Assembly (NCBI RefSeq): GCF_900100965.1
Contig: NZ_FMUJ01000005.1
Span: forward strand, 1 to 64,000
Reading direction: 5' to 3'
From: Variovorax sp. EL159
Lineage (GTDB): Bacteria; Pseudomonadota; Gammaproteobacteria; Burkholderiales; Burkholderiaceae_C
DNA: 64,000 bases
The position numbers and the translations under genes are program-made. Below the pieces are notes generated by a model that was not told where the DNA came from, did not search any database, and saw only the letters and a program-made list of their open reading frames with translations. Shown here piece by piece: positions 58,808 to 64,000 of this stretch; the first letter of the stretch is position 1, and each line of letters starts with the position of its first letter.

Positions 58808-60478
58808 ATGACGAGAATCCTGAACCCCATCGAAGGCGTGAGCTACCCTATGCCGGAGCGCGCCGCCGCATTTATCGCCAATGGATCGTGGATCGATTCG
58901 ACCGTCGGCGACGCGCTGCGTGCTACCGCGCAGCGTCATCCCGATCGCGTGGCCTTCATCAGCGATGAGCGAACGCTGAGCTTCCGAGAGCTCGACGAAA
59001 CCACGGAGCGCCTGGCTGCCGCGCTGCTGCAGCTCGGGCTGAGCACCGGCGACCGGGCGATCTTCCAGCTCGGGACCACTGTGGAAACGGCGATCGTGCT
59101 GCTTGCCTGCTACAAGGCCGGCATTGTTCCGGTGTGTTCGCTGCCGCAGCATCGCGAGGTCGAGATTGGCCAACTGGTGCGGCAGTCGGGCGCTCGTGGG
59201 TATTTCGTGCAGGCCGACTTCAGCAGCTTCGACCTCGTCAACTTTGCCGTAGGCATGGTCGAGAAGTATGAAATGCTGGAGCATTTGGTCGTCGTTCGTG
59301 GCGTGGCCTCTGATGCGCGAGGACTCGTGGGCCTGATCGATGGCATGCCTTTGGCCGAGGCGCGTAAGCGCCTGGCACGCCTGCCATTGGATTGCAGCGA
59401 CGTGTTGAGCTTTCAACTGTCGGGCGGCACGACTGGTGTTCCGAAAATCATCCCGCGCTTTCATGCGGAATACCTTGGCCAGTCGGCGGCGTGGATGCGG
59501 CGCTTTCGAATCACGCCGCAGAGCCGCGTGATCTGGTCCCTGTCATTGCTGCACAACGCCGGGCAGCTGTATGCGCTGATTCCAGCGGCGGCCTTCGGTG
59601 CGACTGTGGTGCTGATGCCGAAGGTCGACGTCCGTCGAATGCTTGAGCTGATCGAGCAGCATCGCGTCACGCACGCACTGTCGATCGGTCCGATTGCGCC
59701 CCAACTGCTGGCCTATACCGACATCGCAACGCACGACCTGTCTTCGCTGCAGATCTTCGGAACCATGAGTCGAGCGGACAACCTTGAGATGCATCTCGGT
59801 GTGCCTTGCTCCAATCTCTACGGTCTCACCGAGGGGCTGCTGCTGGGTTCGCCTCCCGATGCCCCGGCCTTCGCCCGGCATCACACGCAAGGGGCTTCGG
59901 GCTGCCCGCAGGACGAAATCCGACTGCTGGTTCCGGAGTCCGAAGAGCCCAGCCCGCCGGGCGAGATGGGCGAGATGTGCTTTCGCGGGCCGTCCAGCCT
60001 GACTGGGTTCTTTGCCAATCCCGAGGCGAATGCCAATGCGTTCACCGCCGACGGCTTCTATCGGACGGGCGACATGATGCGCGCCCACGTGGTCGATGGT
60101 GTCTCCCACTACACCTTCGAAGGGCGGCTGCGCGACAACATCAACCGCGGCGGCGAGAAGATCGGCTGCGAGGAGGTCGAGGGCTTCGTCAGCCAGCATC
60201 CAGCCGTGGCCGACGCGAAGCTGATTGCGATGCCCGATCCCTTTTACGGCGAGAAAGCTTGCGTCTACATCATTCCGCGCCCCGGAATGACCGCTCCCGA
60301 CGTCAAGACGCTCGGCGCCTTCCTCATCGAACAGGGACTTGCCAAGTACAAGTGCCCCGAGCGCGTGGAAGTGGTCGACAGCTACCCGCTCACCCGCGTG
60401 GGCAAGGTCGACAAGCCGGCCCTCAAGCAGCAGATCGCCGCGCAACTGGCCGCCGAGACTGCAGGGAGCGCGTCGTGA
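58808..60478 (+). CDS. 2-Hydroxyaryl-AMP/CoA ligase (salicylate or 2,3-dihydroxybenzoate type)
   Basis: 556 residues from ATG 58808 with GAGGAGAC upstream. LSGGTTGVPKIIPRFHAEYL (204-223) and SLLHNAGQL (His249-Asn250) are the P-loop and the aryl-acid pocket of DhbE/EntE-type enzymes; the His-Asn pair contacts the carboxylate and ortho-hydroxyl. NLYGLTEG, FYRTGDM, DNINRGGEKI and the C-terminal catalytic Lys (TRVGKVDK) are present. No carrier-protein gene is nearby, so transfer to CoA is likely. The last 4 bp overlap the thioesterase gene (GTGA). Confidence 0.9.
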   Translation: MTRILNPIEGVSYPMPERAAAFIANGSWIDSTVGDALRATAQRHPDRVAFISDERTLSFRELDETTERLAAALLQLGLSTGDRAIFQLGTTVETAIVLLACYKAGIVPVCSLPQHREVEIGQLVRQSGARGYFVQADFSSFDLVNFAVGMVEKYEMLEHLVVVRGVASDARGLVGLIDGMPLAEARKRLARLPLDCSDVLSFQLSGGTTGVPKIIPRFHAEYLGQSAAWMRRFRITPQSRVIWSLSLLHNAGQLYALIPAAAFGATVVLMPKVDVRRMLELIEQHRVTHALSIGPIAPQLLAYTDIATHDLSSLQIFGTMSRADNLEMHLGVPCSNLYGLTEGLLLGSPPDAPAFARHHTQGASGCPQDEIRLLVPESEEPSPPGEMGEMCFRGPSSLTGFFANPEANANAFTADGFYRTGDMMRAHVVDGVSHYTFEGRLRDNINRGGEKIGCEEVEGFVSQHPAVADAKLIAMPDPFYGEKACVYIIPRPGMTAPDVKTLGAFLIEQGLAKYKCPERVEVVDSYPLTRVGKVDKPALKQQIAAQLAAETAGSAS

Positions 60479-60948
60479 TCGCCACCGAACTCGTGTTGAG
60501 CCAGTTGCCCCTCGTGATTCGTCGGCGGGTGAAGTGGGGCGAATGCGATCCGGCCGGCGTGGTCTACACCGTGACGTTCTCGGAGTACGTCATTTCCGCG
60601 GCGGAGCTTTTCTACGGCGCGCTTTTCGAGACTACGCCGCAACGTGCCAAACGGGAGCAGGGCTTCGGTACGCCCAGCCGCGCGCTGTCGTTCGACTTTC
60701 AACGATCTCTGCGGCCGGACGATGAGTTCGATATGACAGTTACCGTGGCAGACATCCGCGAGCGGACCTATGTGCTCGAGATCACCGGTCGGACGCTGCA
60801 AGGAGAGGTAATCTTCGTCGCGAAACTCACGCCGGTTTGCGTGGCACGCGACGAACGCCGATCGATCGAGATACCTGATGCATTTCGCCAGGCGCTGCAG
60901 CGCTACCGCGACGGCTGCGAGAGCCCCGCAGGGGGGGCGAAATCATGA
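60475..60948 (+). CDS. Hotdog-fold acyl-CoA thioesterase (4-hydroxybenzoyl-CoA type, GTG start)
   Basis: 157 residues from GTG 60475. KWGECDPAGVVYTVTFSEYV has the catalytic Asp25 of the 4-hydroxybenzoyl-CoA thioesterase family, followed by RPDDEFDMTVTVADIRERTYVLE. It should release a hydroxylated aryl acid after the flavoprotein has worked on the thioester. It is wedged between the ligase and hydroxylase genes with 4-bp overlaps on both sides, so the three are very likely one CoA-dependent module. Confidence 0.88.
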   Translation: MIATELVLSQLPLVIRRRVKWGECDPAGVVYTVTFSEYVISAAELFYGALFETTPQRAKREQGFGTPSRALSFDFQRSLRPDDEFDMTVTVADIRERTYVLEITGRTLQGEVIFVAKLTPVCVARDERRSIEIPDAFRQALQRYRDGCESPAGGAKS

Positions 60949-62084
60949 AGATCGCAGTCATCGGCGCCGGCCCAGCCGGCATGTATTTCTCTTTGCTGGC
61001 GAAGAAGCACGACCCTTCGCATGAGATCCGCATCTACGAGCAGAACGCAGAAGGCGCCACTTACGGCTGGGGCGTGGTGTTCTCGGACGTTGGTCTGAAG
61101 TTCCTGCAGGAGGCCGACCCGGAGTTCTTCGCCGAGTTCACCGCGCATCACGAACGGTGCGACTACATGGAGCTGGTGCATCGTGGCACTCACGTGCAGG
61201 TCCACGGCAACCATTTCTCTCGCACGTCGCGCATCGACATGTTGAATACGCTGCAGCGCGCCTGCGAGCGTGTCGGCGTGGAGATCACTTACGGTCACCG
61301 TATCAACGATGTCGAGGCCTTGGCCAGCGAAGTCGACCTCGTGGTCGCTGCCGACGGCGGAAATAGCGCCGTACGCGGGCAATTTTCCGATCATTTTCGA
61401 CCGAACTTCGAGAAGCGTCGCAACAAGTTCGCCTGGTATGGCACGCGTCAGCGCTTCCATCCCGTGTCACTGATCTTTCGGGAAACGCCGCACGGCGTTT
61501 TCATTGCTCACAGTTACCAGTACAGCGGAGAACTCAGTACCTTTCTGGTTGAACTGGCCCCCGAGACATGGCAGCGTGCCGGGCTGGACCATGCGAGCGA
61601 GGACGAAAGCCGGCGCCTTTGCGCCGAAGTGTTTCGCCCCGAGCTTGGAGGCAACGAACTGCTGACTAACCGCTCCCTCTGGTTCGAGGCCAACATCGTC
61701 CGGAACGAGCAGTGGACGCACCGCAACATCGTGCTGCTCGGCGACGCGCTGCGCACGGTGCATTTCTCGCTGGGTTCGGGGACGCGCATGGCGATGCAGG
61801 ATGCAATCGCCTTGCAGCAAGGTTTGGCGGCACATCCGCGCGACCTGGAGGCAGCTTTCGCCATGTTCGAGACCTCACGTCGACCGGCTTCGGCAAGCTT
61901 TCAGAGCTCGGCTGCAAGAAGCTTGGATTGGTATGAGAACGTAGCCGACAAGCTGCATCTCGACCCTCTCACATTCGCCTACGACTACATGCGACGCACC
62001 GGCCAGGTGAGTCACGAAGACCTGGCACGACGCGATCCGCATTTCACTGCGGCCTACGACGCGCTGCACCCGAATAACAGCTGA
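60945..62084 (+). CDS. Salicylyl-CoA 5-hydroxylase-like FAD monooxygenase
   Basis: 379 residues. FAD motifs IAVIGAGPAGMYFSLLAKK (3-21), VVAADGGNSAVRG and VLLGDALRTVHFSLGSGTRMAMQDAIAL match the class that hydroxylates salicylyl-CoA or anthraniloyl-CoA, and the C-terminal segment DYMRRTGQVSHEDLARRDP is characteristic of it. The C-terminal reductase domain of anthraniloyl-CoA monooxygenases is absent, as in salicylyl-CoA 5-hydroxylase. Expected product: the 5-hydroxyaryl-CoA (para to the existing OH). Confidence 0.87.
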   Translation: MKIAVIGAGPAGMYFSLLAKKHDPSHEIRIYEQNAEGATYGWGVVFSDVGLKFLQEADPEFFAEFTAHHERCDYMELVHRGTHVQVHGNHFSRTSRIDMLNTLQRACERVGVEITYGHRINDVEALASEVDLVVAADGGNSAVRGQFSDHFRPNFEKRRNKFAWYGTRQRFHPVSLIFRETPHGVFIAHSYQYSGELSTFLVELAPETWQRAGLDHASEDESRRLCAEVFRPELGGNELLTNRSLWFEANIVRNEQWTHRNIVLLGDALRTVHFSLGSGTRMAMQDAIALQQGLAAHPRDLEAAFAMFETSRRPASASFQSSAARSLDWYENVADKLHLDPLTFAYDYMRRTGQVSHEDLARRDPHFTAAYDALHPNNS

Positions 62085-62097
62085 AGGAGACATCACC

Positions 62098-63084
62098 ATG
62101 AGCCCGTTGTTTCGCGCCCGTTCGCTGGGTGCCAGCCTGCTGTGCTTGGCTGCCATCATGAGTACTCCTGCGTTCGCGCAGGTCTTCCCGGCCAAGCCGG
62201 TGCGTGCCGTCATGCCGTATTCGGCCGGTAGCGGGCCCGACGCGGTGATGCGCAACGTCGGCGACAAGCTGGGCCGCGAATGGGGGCAGCAGGTCTTGGT
62301 AGACAACAAGCCCGGAGCCAACAGCTGGCTCGCGCTCGGCGAGGTCAAGCGTGCAGCCCCGGATGGTCATACGCTTCTCGTAGTCGATGCGATGCCGATG
62401 ACTCTGCAGCCGCATCTGTACAAGCAACTGCCCTTCGATCCAGTCAAGGATTTCGAGCCCGTCGCGGGGATGTACTCCACCAATTTCTTCATCGTAGTCG
62501 GCGCCAACTCTCCGTGGAAGAACCTGTCAGATCTAATGGCAGCCGCGAAGGCAAAGAAGGGGCAGGTCAGCTATGGAAGCTGGGGCGTTGGCAGTCCGGC
62601 TCATGTGGGCACCGCACAGCTGGAGGGTGCGACCGGTTTGCAGATGATGCATGTCCCTTTCAAAGAGCTGCCGCAGCTCTACACGGCTGTCGCGACCGGG
62701 GATGTCGACTGGGCCTTTGGTACCGCGGCGACAGTGGATGCGCTGTACCGTGCCAGAAAGCTCAGGCTGCTGGCTTATGCAGCCCCTAAACGGTTGGCAG
62801 GCTATGAGGACATTCCCACTGTGGTTGAAGCTGGCGGGCCAGCGGGTTTCGAACTACGTACCTGGGTCGCGCTCTATGCGCCGAGGGGCACACCAAAGCC
62901 GGTGATTGACCGCATAGGCGACAGCATGGCTAGAACATTGACGAACCCCGAGGTGCGTGCGCGCTTTGCCGGCTTCGGCTTTGAACCGTGGAGTGCGTCG
63001 CCCTCGGAAATCGCCCGCGTCGCTGCCGCAGATACCCGGCGCTTCGCTGAGGTAGTCAAGCGCGCCAGCATTTCATTGGACTAA
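62098..63084 (+). CDS. TctC/Bug-type periplasmic solute receptor
   Basis: 328 residues with a signal peptide (SLGASLLCLAAIMSTPAFAQ). VMPYSAGSGPDAVMRNVGDKL, VLVDNKPGANSWLALGEV and VSYGSWGVGSPAHVGTAQLE are Bug-family positions. It likely binds the aromatic acid used by the operon. 13 bp from the flavoprotein gene and 12 bp from the isomerase gene. Confidence 0.9.
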   Translation: MSPLFRARSLGASLLCLAAIMSTPAFAQVFPAKPVRAVMPYSAGSGPDAVMRNVGDKLGREWGQQVLVDNKPGANSWLALGEVKRAAPDGHTLLVVDAMPMTLQPHLYKQLPFDPVKDFEPVAGMYSTNFFIVVGANSPWKNLSDLMAAAKAKKGQVSYGSWGVGSPAHVGTAQLEGATGLQMMHVPFKELPQLYTAVATGDVDWAFGTAATVDALYRARKLRLLAYAAPKRLAGYEDIPTVVEAGGPAGFELRTWVALYAPRGTPKPVIDRIGDSMARTLTNPEVRARFAGFGFEPWSASPSEIARVAAADTRRFAEVVKRASISLD

Positions 63085-63096
63085 AGGATAGACATC

Positions 63097-63879
63097 ATGA
63101 GCAATCGTCCCTTCCGGATCGGGCAGATCGTGCCCAGTTCCAACATCACCATGGAGACCGAGGTGCCGGCTATGTTCCGGGCCCGCGAGGCGATTTGCCC
63201 CGAGCGTTTTACCTTCCATTCGAGCCGCATGCGCATGCATAAGGTGACGAAGGAAGAGCTTGAGGCGATGAACAGGGAGAGCTTGCGCTGTGCGGCCGAA
63301 CTCGCCGACGCCCGGGTCGACGTGATGAGCACCGCATGCCTGGTTGCCATCATGGCGATGGGACTGGGCTATCACCGCGAAACTGAGCGAGAGCTGACGC
63401 AAGTTGCTCGCGCGAATCAGTCTCTGGCGCCGGTGATGACCTCTGCCGGTGCGCTGGTCGAGGGGCTGAAGACACTGGGTGCAAAGCGCATTTCTTTGAT
63501 GGCGCCCTACATGCGGCCGTTGACAGATCTTGTCGTGAAGTACATCGAGAACGAAGGCATCGAGGTCGTCGATTCGGTCTGCTTCGAGATTCCCGATAAC
63601 CTTGAGGTTGGAATGCGTGACCCGATGAAGCTGATCGATGATGTCAAGCGGCTCGACACGACCGGTGTGGACGTGGTTGTCGCATCGGCGTGCGTTCAGA
63701 TGCCTTCCCTGCCGGCCATCCAGCGCATCGAGGACATGCTGGGCATTCGCACTGTCTCGACGGCCGTGTGCACGGTGCGTCGCATGCTGGATCATCTGGC
63801 CCTGGAACCAGTCGTACCTGGAGCCGGTGCTTTGTTGGCGGGCAGCCAGCAGCCTTTCGCACCGCGGCTTGTGGCCTGA
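63097..63879 (+). CDS. Maleate isomerase (NicE-like)
   Basis: 260 residues. IGQIVPSSNITMETEVPAMF, FTFHSSRMRMHKVTKEEL and VVASACVQMPSLPAI follow maleate cis-trans isomerases such as NicE of nicotinate degradation. Both catalytic Cys are present: Cys81 (STACLVAIMAMG) and Cys199 (SACVQMPS). The enzyme turns maleate into fumarate. Its place at the end of the operon implies that the pathway delivers maleate. Confidence 0.92.
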   Translation: MSNRPFRIGQIVPSSNITMETEVPAMFRAREAICPERFTFHSSRMRMHKVTKEELEAMNRESLRCAAELADARVDVMSTACLVAIMAMGLGYHRETERELTQVARANQSLAPVMTSAGALVEGLKTLGAKRISLMAPYMRPLTDLVVKYIENEGIEVVDSVCFEIPDNLEVGMRDPMKLIDDVKRLDTTGVDVVVASACVQMPSLPAIQRIEDMLGIRTVSTAVCTVRRMLDHLALEPVVPGAGALLAGSQQPFAPRLVA

Positions 63880-63918
63880 TTCGCCTGTTCTGACCCCGAC
63901 TGGGCGCTGAAGCACGCG

Positions 63919-64000
63919 ATGCTGGATCTCAACGACTTTCGTTACTTCGTTCGCATCGTGGAGAGTGGTGGGCTCACCGCCGCTAGTCGCAGGATGAACG
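63919..64000 (+). CDS. LysR-family regulator, N-terminal start (truncated by window end)
   Basis: From ATG 63919 the frame reads MLDLNDFRYFVRIVESGG followed by LTAASRRMN, the first helices of a LysR DNA-binding domain, and runs off the window. Only 39 bp separate it from the isomerase gene, so it is probably co-transcribed with the operon or has an internal promoter. Confidence 0.8.
   Translation, partial: MLDLNDFRYFVRIVESGGLTAASRRMN

Overview
The window looks like a chromosomal segment of a GC-rich betaproteobacterium, most likely a Comamonadaceae member of the Variovorax type. The reasons are the order tuf, tRNA-Trp, secE, nusG, rplKAJL, rpoBC, the two-gene NtrY/NtrX-like system after rsmB, the Bug/TctC-type solute receptors and the dense aromatic-acid catabolic operons. 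This assignment is inferred from gene content and protein resemblance, not from a database search.

Region 1 (1-18.7 kb) is conserved housekeeping DNA, all on the + strand: the tuf end, tRNA-Trp, secE-nusG, the L11/L1 and L10/L7-L12 operons with an L10-type leader, rpoB, rpoC, a strong terminator, a LemA-like gene, rsmB, a DUF4390 gene, an NtrY-like sensor kinase, a response regulator without an AAA+ domain, and tRNA-Phe.

Region 2 (18.7-30.8 kb) starts directly after tRNA-Phe and reads as an accessory island. After about 0.9 kb without a convincing gene come five same-strand genes. Three of the large proteins carry PD-(D/E)XK-like nuclease signatures, and one of these couples a Cap4-like N-terminus to a STAND-type P-loop ATPase of 1477 residues. 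The last three genes overlap end to start. I read this as a probable anti-phage or anti-plasmid system of a kind I cannot match to a named one.

Region 3 (30.9-44.1 kb) is a catabolic operon divergent from a GntR/HutC regulator. It holds a complete branched-chain-type ABC importer, an acyl-CoA ligase, a short citrate-synthase-like protein, a YciI/TftG-like protein, hydroxyquinol 1,2-dioxygenase, a 3-hydroxyisobutyrate-dehydrogenase-like protein, a SnoaL-like protein, maleylacetate reductase and a GMC oxidoreductase. Together these point to an aromatic compound funnelled through hydroxyquinol to maleylacetate and 3-oxoadipate. A decayed IS1182-type transposase follows.

Region 4 (44.6-56.5 kb) holds a divergent pair (a 3-ketosteroid-dehydrogenase-like flavoprotein and a SnoaL protein) next to a TetR regulator, an Asp/Glu racemase-like gene, and a LysR-controlled minus-strand operon (NTF2-like, MFS, TctC receptor, Tat amidase, HSL-type hydrolase, class II aldolase). 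The right edge carries a decayed copy of the 3' end of the TetR gene, so this block is bracketed by two related copies of that sequence.

Region 5 (56.5-64 kb) is a seven-gene operon with an exemplary sigma70 promoter overlapped by a perfect palindrome: alpha/beta hydrolase, VOC metalloprotein, salicylate/2,3-dihydroxybenzoate-type aryl-AMP ligase, hotdog thioesterase, salicylyl-CoA 5-hydroxylase-like flavoprotein, TctC receptor and NicE-like maleate isomerase, followed by the start of a LysR gene. It suggests a CoA-dependent route from a 2-hydroxyaryl carboxylate through a para-hydroxylated acid to maleate and fumarate. No recognised ring-cleavage enzyme is present, so the VOC protein and the hydrolase are candidates for new catalytic roles.
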